A stretch of DNA of 64,000 nt from Corbicula japonica (lineage: Eukaryota > Mollusca > Bivalvia > Venerida > Cyrenidae): the NCBI GenBank assembly GCA_038501625.1, contig JAZAYU010000218.1:744001-808000 (forward strand). Direction: 5' to 3'. Below the pieces are notes generated by a model. The model did not search any database. It worked only from the letters and a program-made list of their open reading frames with translations, and was not told the origin of the DNA. Shown piece after piece: positions 36,602 to 51,600 of this stretch. Each line of letters starts with the position of its first letter. Within the stretch, counting starts at the first letter, position 1. A program made the position numbers and the translations under genes.

Positions 36602-39600
36602 ATGGGGTCATTGTTCCGCAGTGAGGACATGACATTATGCCAACTGTTCCTACAGTCAGAGGCATCATACGCCTGTGTGTCAGAGCTCGGTGAACTCGGC
36701 CTGGTGCAATTTAGAGATGTAAGTGTTGGTTTTTCTTGAGTAAGTGTGTTGTTGCTCGTAAGTAACTTTGGGGGTATATGACTGTTTACAACAACAGCTC
36801 TTGTTTATTTTGCAGTCAAATTACTATTAATTAGTCAAGATTGGCTTTTATGAGAAAATAATAGATAATTGTACGTTGTAAGTTCTTTCAGATAAAATAA
36901 CAACTAAAATTGTAAAAAAATTGCCTGTAGACATGCTCAAAATATTACACATGCGTATTTGGATCTGTTTCAGCTGAACCCTGATGTGAATGCTTTCCAG
37001 AGAAAGTTTGTCAATGAAGTGAGACGCTGTGACGAGATGGAGAGAAAACTGAGTATGCATTTTATATACTTTACAGTAGTATCTTTATATTTGCGAGGGT
37101 TTAAAAATTTAGTGTAATTTGTGCTGGGCTAAATTTTAACCAAGAAACATTACACCTTGTATTGATATGTCACAAATAGAACTATTCAATTCATGCATGA
37201 GTGTGAGGTGAAGATGGAAAAATCTGTCACCGAGGGTTAACTGTTTTGCGGGAACGAGGCTCTGCCGAGTTCCCGCCAAAACAGTTCACCCGAGGTGACA
37301 GATTTTTCTATCTTTACCGAATGTCTCATGCAAGATACTTTTTCTTGCATACCTTTGATAATTTATAACATTTCTGTGTAAGTATACAAACTTACTTATT
37401 TTCCTTATGCTGAAATATTGACGTTAACGCAAACCTTTTTTATCAATGACGTCACTTACTTGAATATATTACGTCAGATACTTGAAGACGTGAGGTCACT
37501 CACGTGACTCATTCTACATGGGGGGGTGTAGGATCGAAATTTCCTACACGGGTGAAAACACCGGATGACCTGATCTGGTATGCAAGAAATAGAACTATTC
37601 AATTGCGCAAATGCATGCCTGCCCAAAATATATCATGTGTGGCTCTTGTGATGCGAAATTCATCCTCACAAAATTAACAACAGTATGATACAACAGTGCC
37701 CAAGGTTATAAAACTGAGCATGGAAACCAGTCTCAAATCTCAAGCATTTGATTGGCAGAAATGGCGACCAGTTGCCATTTCAACCAATCAGATGCTTGAG
37801 ATTTGAGACTGGTTTCCAATCTCAGTTTTATAACCTTCAGCTCTTATGAGGAAATTTTCTTTATTCTTGCACTCAATTTTCAGCCTTGTGAAATGAAATT
37901 GTACCGTAGAATACTAGTAATAATGTTATCAAAATCTATTCGTGGGAATTCCCCTTATTGGGATTTCCCCACATGACTGTATCACTTAAATAAACAGACA
38001 AAAAGCACTCCAGATTAAAGACTGAAATTTCAATAAATTCCAATATTTTAAATCTGTTTCTGTAAACTCATCTACATCTACTTAAAGATATAAAATCTGT
38101 TCAAAGACATGTCTCTCTCTACTTATCATTTGTAATGATTAGATTCAGGATAAAATGAGTTCCCAATCTGGAACAAAGAAGGTGAGTATCCAATCAGGTA
38201 CAAAGGAAATACTTAGCGTGTGAACCAAGATTAAGTTATCTGCAAGCAACCAGGAAGAGTTTACAATCGTTAATACCAGGTGTTGCCGTCAATAGCATTT
38301 TGATGTTTAAACAACTTAAAAATTTTAATGTCAACTGTGCCCAAGATCATAAAACTAAATCTGGAGATCAGTCTCAAATCTCAAGCATCTGATTGGCTGA
38401 AATGGCGACAAGTCGCCATTTCAGCCAATCAGATCCTTGAGATTTGAGACTGATCTCAAAACTTAGTTTTATGATCTTGGGCCCTGACCTCACTTTTTGA
38501 TTAAAACATTCATCACATTTGGGGCACGTCACGGGAAAAGGTACCTTCGGTCATTTTTAGTGATATTTTAGTTTTTAATAAATTTAGAAAAAAATTACAA
38601 CTATAAATCATTTTTTTATAACTAAAATGTAATATTTTTAGCATTTTGACAATAAAATGTTATTTTTACCGCCAAATGCACAATAATTAATATCGTCTGC
38701 TCATATTTATGACGTCATTTCAAAGATTGACGTTAACTGTCCGAAGGTACCTTTTCCCATGACGCGCCCCATTTGAAATAAATGGTAAAAGATTAACCCT
38801 TTTCTCAATGGATAAAATATGGGCGACCAGTGTAAATCCAGATCAGCCAACACATATGTGCCATCTGATCAGGATCTACACTTTGTGGTTTTAGATTCAT
38901 GGGTTTTTTCCCACCAAGAAGCAAACTGTGTTGATCCAGATCAGATGGTACAGGATGTGCTAGCTGATCTAGATCTACACTTGTCATAATCTGTATGCAA
39001 TCAGTGTGTACAGCTTTCCACCTTTGTTTAACCAGTGTAGATCCAGAGTGCTTATACACCTTCTGCAGTCTGATCAGGTTCTACTGTATCCACTAAATGT
39101 TGATCTGGATCTAAACTTATTGCCGATGTGATTACCTCTTAACTATATATTACTACCTTAAATTACATTGAAAAAGTGTAGATCCAGATCAGGTGACACA
39201 TCTGCATGGTCTGATTGGGACCTACACTGTTTGCTTTAAGATTTATTTAGTTTACTGAGAAGTGAACAGTGTAGATCATCTTGCATATCTGTGCCAGGAG
39301 ATCTGGATCTACACTGGTCACCAATGTGATAAAGGCCTATCCATGGAGTGAAGGTTCAAAGAGGTACAATAAGGTTAAGGGTCAATATTCTGACAAACCT
39401 TGACTGTTTACATTTTATCTTCTTATCACTGAAACCAAAATCTCCCCCTTTTCAGGATTTCTTGAAAAGGAGATTAAAAAAGATGGCATTCCTATGTTAG
39501 ACACGGGAGATAATCCAGATGCTCCTCAGCCAAGGGAGATGATTGACTTAGAGGTAAGAGTACTCTCCCTTCACAAAGTGAAAATGACTGACAAGGGAGA

Positions 39601-42600
39601 TAATACATTTTTTCTGGCTCCAGATATTTTCATCCTTTTTTCAACTTTCACTACTTTTTATTAATTAAAATTTTAAACAATAACATCTTCTGAAAGATAA
39701 TTTATTTCTCTTTAATTATATGTATGATTTATTGGAAGATTTTGATGCAAAATGATTTTAATCAGTAGATTTTCAAAGGCTCTGTTGGAATTTCCAATAA
39801 TTCTTAATGTTCACTGTGTATCTACTGGGGTTGCTATTTTCATATTAAATAGCAGATTTACCAATTATTAAGTTTCCTGTTCATCCGCATTTCAGCTAGC
39901 TTTTGCACAAACATCTGTTTAGGGTTTCTTTTCTGGCCCATATGTCAGTAGAACTATATAGGTTTAACAGAGCTCTAGTGTCAAGTTTGATCTATTTCAT
40001 CAAATAAATGAGCAATCTTTATCACAATGTGTCTTTGAGCCTTTAAGAAGCCTTAGTCTTCACTGAACAGAATGACCACAAACTCAAAGGTTTTGAAAAT
40101 AGAGGAATCCTGCTAACAATATGGCAGATTGGTTGTTATACATTTTGTGTAATTGTGCTTTTCAGGCAACTTTTGAAAAGCTTGAGTCAGAAATGAATGA
40201 TGTGAATGCCAACTCTGAGGCCCTGAAGAGGAACTTCCTAGAACTGACTGAATTGAAACACATTCTGAGAAAAACACAGACCTTTTTTGATGAGGTAAGT
40301 AATGTCTTCTTGTTCTTGGTAGTTAGGGAGCTTTCTTTTTATATGGTTTATATATACATACATAAGCACTGTAAAGTATGTAATATGCAAAATCAAAGAT
40401 TTGATTCTGTACTTATTCTTAACCCAGTTACGGTGCAGGGCTTTCTTTTCTTCTTTAGTAGGGGCTGTTTATAGGCGCCCTTCCATCCGAAAATTCTTTC
40501 AAATGATGAAAATTTCCCTAAAAGTAACTTAACACCAGGTTTTTTTTTCATTCCCCTTTAGAGAAGAAATCTAATTTCCTCAAAATTATGGGGCATAGGC
40601 CTCTTCCACTGGGGTTGAAAAAAGGCCTTGCAGTGCAACCTTACTATTTAAAACGCCTCTGTGACTGGAGAAAAATGGTCATAATAGTAGGGTGGTCATT
40701 CTTTTGGGATAGAAAATAATTCAAAAATGGGGCATTGGAATAGTTTTCTTATCAACTTTACGTTGGCTATAACTTTGCCATTTCTCAATATATCTTCATG
40801 AAACTTTCAAACTATTTTGCTTATGACATGCTCATCATGATGTCAAATTCTTTAGGTCCAGGTCACATTTGATGGAGTTTTGCCCGTTTTGTACTTGCAT
40901 TTTTGTTCTGACATAGCACCAGAGTGTGACACAAGTGTTCAACTGAACACCCATCTAGTCTAATACAGGAACTTGAAGTAAAGAAATATAACAATTAATG
41001 ACATAACAGTAGTTAACCCTGTACTCCCTGCCGATGTCTCATGTGCAGCCAGTGTAGATCCATGATAGCCTGCATATATCCTGATCAGATTGCACAAATG
41101 TGCTGGACTGATCTGGATCTATACTGTTCGCCGATGCAATAAAAATCTGTGGAGTAAACGGTTCAAAGCTTTTTGCTCCAAATGATTACATTACTGACCC
41201 AAATAGACCTTTTGACCTGGCATGTTACCTTGTGTATATTGATATAAGCACCCATTATAGCTTTTCTTATAAAATTTAAAAAAAGGCACTCAAAATTATA
41301 ATTGATGTAAAGAAATGAATATGGGCAATTTATATTAAAACGCTGTGATGAATTGCATATTTGATAGTTGGCATTCGTGTTTGAATGAAATATTATGGAA
41401 TGGGAAGTGATCTGGTTTTATGACCTGCTATGTATTTGGGTGGTGTTTGATATTTTTAGTTGATTATTATTTTCTGTTTGTGTATGCTTTCCACTTACCT
41501 AATGTTTCTTTTAATATACATGTGTTTACTTTACTTTTGCATGTTTTGAACCTTTTATTTTATTGATATTTTTATCTTTTCATTGAAGATTTTATCTAGT
41601 ATTTTACTTATTTATACATATATATTTTAGCACTGTGATTATCTATTTATACATTAGCACTGTTTGCATTAATTATCTATTTTGTAGCACTGTTTACTTT
41701 GATGATCTGTCTATATCGTCCTTTCTCAAGATGTTTCACTGGCATGAAAAATGGTCTGTGCTTAGATCATATCACTGATACAATGTAGATTTTTACTTGT
41801 TTTTAGGAAAGTTGGAACATGTTCCCTTTCGTCTATTTTTTGTATGTTTATACTGTCCCCCCCCTGGCCTGCTGAATAGACATAGAGACTTGAAATCTTT
41901 TTACAAGGCTGCTAATTTTATATTCATTTACTGTTTGGCTGGTTTTAAGCAAGTTTTATCTCGCTTACCAAACATGTATGACATGGGACAGTATCAGTTT
42001 CATAAAAACAGAAGTTATATATCACAAAGTGTAATTTGTTAACTAACAGAACTGAAAAATTATGGTATCTGATGTAGAAATAGACTAGTTGATTTTTATA
42101 TAGAGTTTTTAATAAGTTCTAATTTTGATCTTTTTTAATAACCAAATTGTAATGTTGCATCCCATATGTTTGGCAGAAATAGCAGTGTCACAGTATCTAC
42201 AGTAAGAAAACAAGTTTTTTCACTCTCTAACAAGAAAACATCATTCAAACTCTTACAAGAAAAAATCTTTCACACTCTTAACAAGAAAAAAGTCATTCGC
42301 ACTCTAACAAGAAAAAAGTCATTCACACTCTTACAAGAAAAAGGTTTTTCACAATCATTTACCTTCTTAAACATAACTTTCCATATAACAAATTATGAAT
42401 TTGCATTTTCATATTGTATAACAAGTTCACTGCACCTCAGACTTCTTAACAATTGCTTTTAAAAAATATTTTGACCATTTTGATGCCCATTTCACAATAT
42501 TTTATCTTGTTTGCTTGCATTTAATATTCAGATCAATATACTTGCACAACTGAATGTTTAGCTTTGTTTCATATATTTATTCTTTTGCACATGATTAGTT

Positions 42601-45600
42601 TTCTCAGTATTTTAGTGCTTTTTGCTTGAGTTGAGTGGGTGGGGTAATTGTTGTGTCTTGTTGGGATATTTATCTAGGCAGAACATCATCATATACAGGC
42701 AATGCACGAGCCACTGGTGACAGATGACAGCGTAGGGCTGCTGGGAGAAGACTTTACCGGGAGGGGTCCTGCACTAAAACTTGGGTATGTTATGAATTTT
42801 GTTAAGCTTTTTGTATCCTTTAATAAAAAAATTCTCAATTTACTGTTGTTTTAATTGGCATGAAATTTTCAAAGTTCCCTTAAGACAGCATTTTGTCAGT
42901 TCTTAATACTTTAATTCATGGATATGCCTTTAACGCATGAGTGACCTAAATAGATCCAGATCAGCTGGCTTATCCATGCCATCTGATAACAATCAACACA
43001 GTTTGCTTTTAGATTTATTAGGTTATTTCTGACCAAAAAGAAACAGTGTAGATCCTGTTCAGATTGCACAGTTGTGTCGGCTTATCTGGATATAATGGTT
43101 GCCAATGTCATATTCATGGTGATTGAAATTTCTTGGATCAATCTGTCCATTAAGTGCATGAAAATTAGTTCCCCAAAATGTAATATATTATCTTAAGTGA
43201 ATTTGAAGCAATGATGTTTTGCAATTAGAAAATCACATAAGAGAGTAAATAATTTTGAGAATTAATATATGCATGTGAACTCCAGTTTTGCATTATGTTT
43301 AGATATTAAAATTTTCAAATTGTTGCCATTTAGTGATGTGAAAAAGCTATACAGAACTAAAGGATTTATCATGAGCTTTAGACTTTGTTACTTACAATTT
43401 TACTTACTTTTGAAATCATTGGATGTTCTTAAATATAAAATATCAAATTGTGTATGTATAAATGACAAGTTTGCCATGGTTTACATTGTTTTACAATGGG
43501 TTTTCAGTTTTGTGGCCGGTGTCATTCTCAGAGAACGTATTCCAGCATTTGAGCGAATGTTATGGCGTGTCTGCAGAGGAAATGTGTTCTTGAAGCAAGC
43601 AGAGATTGATGCACCTTTAGAGGACCCAGTCACTGTAAGAGGACATTTTGAATAATAAACCCTTAACTCCAGATATACACCTATATTGCGTAGGAAAACA
43701 GTGTAGATGCAGATAATTTGGCACATATGTGCATCTGATTAGGACCTATACTGTGCTTTTAGATTTAGTAGGTAATTCCTGACCAAGATGTGAACAGTGG
43801 ATCAGATCAGATGGAATGAATGTGTTTGCTGATCTTGATCAACCCTGGCCACATGGTTAAAATGCAAATATTTAATATATTTAGAGTAAAGGAATAACAT
43901 ATCATTATTGTTTTAATATAGGTCTCCAAAAATAGTATAGCCAAAAAGAAGCTTGAACTTAAATTTAGCAATTGTGTGTTCAAATGAGAACCTGTAAGTT
44001 TAACAATTGTTTGTTCAAATGAGAACCTGTAAGTTTAACAATTGTTTGTTCAAATGAGAACCTGTAAGTTTAACAATTGTTCAAATGAGAACCTGTAAGT
44101 TTAACAACTGTTTGTTCAAATGAGAACCTGTAAGTTTAACAATTGTTTGTTCAAATGAGAACCTGTAAGTTTAACAACTGTTTGTTCAAATGAGAACCTG
44201 TAAGTTTAACAATTGTTCAAATGAGAACCTGTAAGTTTAACAACTGTTTGTTCAAATGAGAACCTGTAAGTTTAACAATTGTTTGTTCAAATGAAAACCT
44301 GTAAGTTTAACAACTGTTTGTTCAAATGAGAACCTGTAAGTTTAACAATTGTTTGTTCAAATGAGAACCTGTAAGTTTAACAATTGTTTGTTCAAATGAG
44401 AACAACCTGTAAGTTTAACAACTGTTTGTTCAAATGAGAACCTGTAAGTTTAACAATTGTTCAAATGAGAACCTGTAAGTTTAACAACTGTTTGTTCAAA
44501 TGAGAACCTGTAAGTTTAACAATTGTTCAAATGAGAACCTGTAAGTTTAACAACTGTTTGTTCAAATGAGAACCTGTAAGTTTAACAATTGTTTGTTCAA
44601 ATGAAAACCTGTAAGTTTAACAACTGTTTGTTCAAATGAGAACCTGTAAGTTTAACAATTGTTCAAATGAGAACCTGTAAGTTTAACAATTGTTCAAATG
44701 AGAGTCTGTAGGAGCAAGTGTGAGGTTTTTGTGCCCATGAACCTGGTTTAAACCTCATATAGTGAAAATGTTTTGTTTTGCCACTGACTGTTTCAAGGCA
44801 GTAACCCCTTTGGTTCTCAGTTTCATATATTGTTTGTGTTGTCAGCCTCTTTCGAAAATTTAATGATCATATTTTATACATGTGCTCTCTTTTCCTCTCT
44901 GCTTTATGGCTGTGTGGGGAGACTGTGTTTTCTAAATGTGGCGGTTGCTGTTGTTAAATGCATATTTAAAATTTTTAAACCTGTGACTGTGTTATAATGT
45001 ACCTATTACTATTACCTATGCATATTTCATTATTGCTAACTCAGAAATTTTTTTTTCAGGGTGACCAGGTAGATAAGTCAGTATTCATCATATTTTTTCA
45101 AGGAGAACAACTCAAAACAAGAGTGAAAAAGATCTGTGAAGGGTGAGCTCCCTTGTTATAAATGATGTTTTGCTAAAAAAAAAATTCAAATCAGAAAGTC
45201 TGACCATAAGTTATTGTTTGCTTTATCCAGAATTTTTGGTTTTTGGGATGGGTAAGGAATTTTTTTAGACCTATGTATAACAAGTAAAAGATGGGAGACC
45301 TAAAGGTTAAAAAAAGAAATTGTATGTGGCCAGTTTTGATGCATCAGTCAGGCAACTGCAAATAGAGTGGCCTAGAAAGAACACTATATTTGCCCTGAAT
45401 GTCATTTTAGATCTTGAGATTATCAGTGTTATTTAAACACTGTAAAGTAAAAATTTATACAGAAATAATCTCTTGTATACAAATCTTCAGCATCCCTGTG
45501 TACATGTACCCATAAAAAATATTTCCTGACAGAAATTTACATCATTCGTTGTGTAAGTTGATTACAAAAAAAACAATGTGCATTTCTCTAGAGATCCGTT

Positions 45601-48600
45601 TATAATCTATAACATTATAAAAAGAAACAAGCATCTTGGAGATTCTCTCAGGATACCAGTCTAAGGTTTATCAGTGCAGTGCATCACTATCTCCTAAACA
45701 CTTGTTTCTTACAATGCTATTGACTTTAAGATTAATTACAAGCAATTCTGTGCTGTATTCTGTTGAAACTATTATCTATTTGTATTTTCTTTAAATGCAA
45801 TATTTTATACAGAACTCGTTGTAGTAGTTAATTGTCCACAACTTAAAATAATTGTTATTGTACAGGTTTCGAGCCACACTGTACCCATGCCCCGAGACTC
45901 AGTCAGAAAGAAGGGAAATGGCAATAGGTGTTATGACAAGAATAGAAGATCTCAACACAGTAAGTATACATCGTGGTCTCGAGATCATAAAACTGAAGCA
46001 GGAGATAATCTCCAAATCTCAAGAATTCGGTTGATTGATAAGAACACAGGTAGTTTTGGCTGAAGATACAGACAATATTGGCTTTAGATTTTGGGCAGCT
46101 TTGATTTTATAGTTGGATTATTTTGGCTTGAGATGTAGACAATTTTGGCAGTTATGACTTTTTTAAAGAGATTTAAGCTTTGGGAGTGTGAAATATATAT
46201 TTTTATATGGAACAAAACAGAAAATTAGTGTTTAAATTACTAAAGATTAATCAAATGTTTTAGTGTTTGATAGTCCAATGGGGAAAGATTTCATTTAAAT
46301 TGGTGAGACTAGAAAGTCAAGTACTGTACATTTAATACATGAGTTATGTTTCCTGTACAGGTTTTAGGACAGACGCAAGATCATCGGCACAGACTTCTAG
46401 TCGCTGCGGCCAAGAATATCAAAGTGTGGTTTATCAAAGTACGCAAGATCAAGGCAATTTACTACACGCTGAACATGTTTAACTTAGACGTGACCCAGAA
46501 ATGTTTGATAGCAGAGTGTTGGTGTCCTGTTGCAGACTTGGATCGAATTCAGCAAGCACTACAAAGAGGAAATGTTAGTAGCTGTTAATACTTTACTCCA
46601 TAGATACACCTTTGTTGTATTGACAACCAGTGTAGATCCAGATCAGATGTGCCCGCTGATCAGGATCTACACTGTTCGCTTTTAGATTCATTAGGTTATT
46701 TCTTACCAAAACATGACCAGTGCAGATCCAGATCAGATGGCATAGATGTGCTGGCTGGTCTGGATTTGCACTGGTCGCAAAATTCTTATATATGAAGTAA
46801 AGGTTTAATTCACAAGATCTGTTGGGTTTTATGGTATCATTTGATTCCATGGGACAAATTTTTACACAGAAACCAAAAATTAAATGTTCGTGTTGGCGTA
46901 AATTTGTTTTGTTGTATTATTCTTATGAGACATTCTATAAAATATTTTAGTTCTGGCAGGATCTAAATTCTTTCACCTTCACAATAAGAAAATTTGTGAA
47001 CAATTAAATCCTTGCACAATTGAATGATACCACTCTAACTATTCACTGTTACATATAATAATAACAGAAAAGTACAACATTTATATTGTAGGAAGTGCAT
47101 ATATGAGCTGAATTATTGTTAACAGAATATGGAATACACTCATCTTTTTTCTTTATTGGACTTAGATTGAATCAATAATTTAGTGCATTAATCAGGTTAT
47201 GAAAACCATATGGGTTGTTTAAAATTTGTGAAGCTGGCCGAGATATTTTAATATGTGTTAGCTTTAATCATGTTCCTGCAGTAAGTTCTTCATATATTAA
47301 AATTATATTGTCAGGCATTTTCCACAGTCATGTTCATCGTGTTTTCAGGAAAGAAGTGGCAGCTCGGTGCCGTCTATTTTAAACCGTATGACAACACGTC
47401 AAGAACCCCCCACCTACAATAGACTGAACAAATTCACCGCAGTGTTCCAGAATATAGTAGATGCCTATGGTGTAGCCAGTTACAGAGAAGTTAACCCAGG
47501 TAGGAAATTAGTTTCAAGATCGTTCAGTTGAGTAAAAAAAAAGGTTTAATTATAAAAGAAAGGGGTCTTAGGGTCTTAAAAACCCAGAATATAGTAGATG
47601 CTTATGGTGTGTCCAGTTACAGGGGAGTTAACCCAGCACACATATCAAGTTGGTGGATAATACAGTATACAGTCCCAGCACTGCAGTAAACAGTTTTGCT
47701 AAAACAGCAATCCTTTTCAAGATGTTTCTTGATTTCCTCGACATGATGTGATGTTATCGGTAAGCGTGTGATAAAAAATGTATTAACAATTTGCTAAGTG
47801 ATTACGTCTTTCATTACATGGTTGAACAGTGTTGGTCAAGATAAGCTGGCATGTTAGTGCTGGCTAATCTGGACCTAGACTTTTTTATTCTTCGTCAGAA
47901 ATAATTTATTAATCTGTAAGTTAAAAGTGTTGATCTAGATCAGATGGCAAAGATGGGGCGCGTCGCGGGAAAAAGTACCTTCGGACAGTCGACGTCAATC
48001 CTTGAAATGACGTCATAAAGTTGAGCAAACGACATTAATTATTATGCATTTCGCGTTAAAAATATTAATTAATTGTCAAAATGTGAAAGAAAAGCACGTG
48101 ATAGTTATGAGAAATTTATAGGTAGTTGTAAGTTCTTTCTAAATATAGTAACAACTAAAATGTCACAAAATATGACCGAAGGTACCTTTTCCTGTGGCGC
48201 GCCCCAGATGAGCCATCTGATCTGGGATCTACACTGGTCACCAAAGGTATAATAGTAATTATATGCAATGGAGTAAAGGGTTAAAGAAAAAATATTTGCT
48301 TTATTTCAGCACCATGGACTATAATCTCCTTCCCGTTCCTGTTCGCCATAATGTTTGGAGATACTGGGCACGGAACTATCATGTTGTTATTTGCACTCTT
48401 CCTCATTCTAAAAGAGAAACAACTAGCTACAAAAACTGCAGATAATGAGGTAATAAAAGGATTAAAAGATTTTTTCCATTTTATCCTTTTCTCTTATTTG
48501 TTACATCCAATTGATGAATAGTGTTGATCCAAATTATTGGGGATGTCCAAACCAATCAGATCTATACAATGTACCAGTCTTGTGTAACTAGAACAAAGTT

Positions 48601-51600
48601 TTTGATGCCAGATTTTGATTTTAACTTTGCCACTTCTAATTGTATCTTCATCTATTTTTCAAATTGTAGTGCTAATAGAGTCCTGATTTAGCCAGACTTA
48701 TGTTCAAGGCCATATTTTGATATCATTCAATACACTCATGAATCATTACAGCCTTAGTAGTAAGGTAAACATTGTTATTATTTGTAGATATTTGGAATGT
48801 TTTATGCGGGACGTTACATTATCATGCTGATGGGCGCGTTCTCCATCTACACGGGTCTTATCTACAATGACATATTTTCCAAGTCCATCAACATGTTTGG
48901 AACCAGCTGGTACCCTGATCCAAAGTAAGCACATTGTTTATTTATAATAGTAATTATTATTAAACTATTTAATGCATGCCATGGAAAAATGTGAATTTCA
49001 GAGCTCTCTTGATAAAATATACTTCTATCTTAAATTGGTATAAAAAATGTTCTCTATTTCTTACTCATGTGAACTATGAACTGTAGTGTCCCTATGAAAA
49101 ATTGAAAATGATGTTGTTGATTTTTTTGGTGCTCACATTTTTAGTATGCATAATGATAATTTGTTTATAAAAAATGTTCTAGCAAATGCATAACAGTATC
49201 AACCCTTTAATCCATATAAATGGTTTTTATCGGGTTTTCAATCAGTTCAAATCCAGATCAATTGCCAAAATGGCACATCCATGCCATCCGATATGGATCT
49301 ACTGTGTTTGGTCAGTCGGAAATTCCCTAAAAGCTCACAGTATAAATCTTCATCAGACAGCCAGCAGATCAGTATCAGCACTGTTTGCCCATTGGATAAC
49401 AGACATATTCTATGAATTAAAATGTTAGATACTGTGGTATCATTTATTTTCGCGGAGAGGAAATTTCACGCAAAAGACAAAATGAGATTTTTGCGCGGGC
49501 ATAAATTCGCGCAATTAAATTATTCTAGGGTTTTATTTCGCTAGGGTTTGATTTTGCACTCATGCCGACACGCGAAATACGCGAAAATTAAACCATCGTG
49601 AAATATAATGATGCCACAGTATATACCGGCACATTTTCATGTGCAACTGAAAGGAACTACCAATGTTTGGTCACATATTTGTGAAATACAGATATATTGA
49701 TTATTGTTGAAATGCAACACATTCATGAAAAGGTCACTTAACCCATTATTTCATGGATACAGATTATATCACAAGGGCAACCAAGGTAGATCTAGATCAG
49801 CTGACACAATCAGAATCTACACTGTTTACTTCTTGGTCAGAAATAACCTATAAATTCTAAAAGCAAACAGTATAGATCCTGATCAGATGGCCAGGACATG
49901 CTGGCAGATCTATATCTACACTGTTCGCCTATGGCATTATATAAATATCACATCCCATTGGGGGAAACAGTACGAAATGTTAACCCGAGAGAAGTAATGT
50001 CAACCGAGGCGTTAGCCGAGGTTGACATTACCTTCTCAAGGGTTAACATTTCGTACTGTTTCCCCCAATGGGATGTGATATTTATTTTATTACACCGAAC
50101 ATTTGTTTTTTTAGAGATCTTGACTATGACCAAATTTCGTTTGGGAACAAAATCAAGCGCCGGAAGTCCAAAATCAATAATGCTCAATAAGCGGCTACAA
50201 ATAATGATCAAAATGCGTTTATCTCCCTTGGTCAATTACGCATGCATAGAAGTAAATTTGTAATTGGATTTCCAAGATATTTATTTTTAGATCCACGCGA
50301 GGGTGACATGATGCTGTCGCATATGTGACAGTAGCGATTATTTCCCTGTGACGTCACATTACGCTATATAGTAAACTTATCACGTGAGGTGTAATAATAG
50401 AGATTATCTCCCTGTGACGTCACATTACGCTATATAGTAAACTTATCACGTGAGGTGTAATAATAGAGATTATCTCCCTGTGATGTCACATTACGCTATA
50501 TAGTAAACTTATCACGTGAGGTGTAATAATAGAGATTATCTCCCTGTGACGTCACATTACGCTATATAGTAAACTTATCACGTGAGGTGTAATAATAGAG
50601 ATTATCTCCCTGTGACGTCACATTACGCTATATAGTAAACTTATCACGTGAGGTGTAATAATAGAGATTATCTCCCTGTGACGTCACATTACGCTATATA
50701 GTAAACTTATCACGTGAGGTGTAATAATAGAGATTATCTCCCTGTGACGTCACATTACGCTATATAGTAAACTTATCACGTGAGGTGTAATAATAGAGAT
50801 TATCTCCCTGTGACGTCACATTACGCTATATAGTAAACTTATCACGTGAGGTGTAATAATAGAGATTATCTCCCTGTGACGTCACATTATGCTATATAGT
50901 AAACTTATCACGTGAGGTGTAATAATAGAGATTATCTCCCTGTGACGTCACATTATGCTATATAGTAAACTTATCACGTGAGGTGTAATAATAGAGCAGG
51001 GATTCTAAAATCGTTGGCAGATCGGTCATTGACCGATTTTCGATAAAAATGACCGATTGAAATTTCAAAATTGGTAAGAAAAATCGGTCATGAAAATTTC
51101 AAAGTCAGCATAAGTTTTCCATTAGTGGCCCATAACTTGTTAAGGAAATTACCTACATGTACATTTTTCACGCTTAATCCGCTATAAACCTGTCAATTAC
51201 CGACTGCACAACTCTGCTACCATGACTACAGTCACTACACGCCGCTAGAATAGCCTGCGGCATAGATGAAACGGGAAATGGTCGGTCTCATTTTAACAAC
51301 GGACGAGTTCATTTAATTTGCAATTGAACTGCGGCTAGTCAAAGGCGGGTAATTAACGAACTATATGCTTGATAACTGAATTAAAAGACTTAGTATTTGT
51401 GATTGTCATAATTTACGAAAACAATATAACAGTTTGCAATTAAAGACAGATGAGTTTGTTCGATGTGCGTTTACAATCCTAATTGACCGACGACGGAATA
51501 AAATAAAAAGGACGTTTAAAATTGCTGTTACTCAAATTTTAAGAAACGTATATAATGCAGATTTTACTAAAAATTTTGCCTTTCACAAAAAAATTGACTA

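Noticed and set aside
40121..40474. 117-codon frame starting [10 protein letters not shown]
   Set aside because: The real part is V-ATPase exon 4 (40166-40294), bounded by TTTTCAG and GTAAGT; the Met and the tail are intronic.
43269..43655. 128-codon frame treated as a gene
   Set aside because: Only 43508-43634 is coding (V-ATPase exon 6); the rest is intron that happens to be open.
49898..50263. 121-codon frame, and its near-identical twin on the other strand at 60045-60350
   Set aside because: Both are read-throughs of the H1 hairpin element. The similarity reflects repeat copies, not conserved protein.
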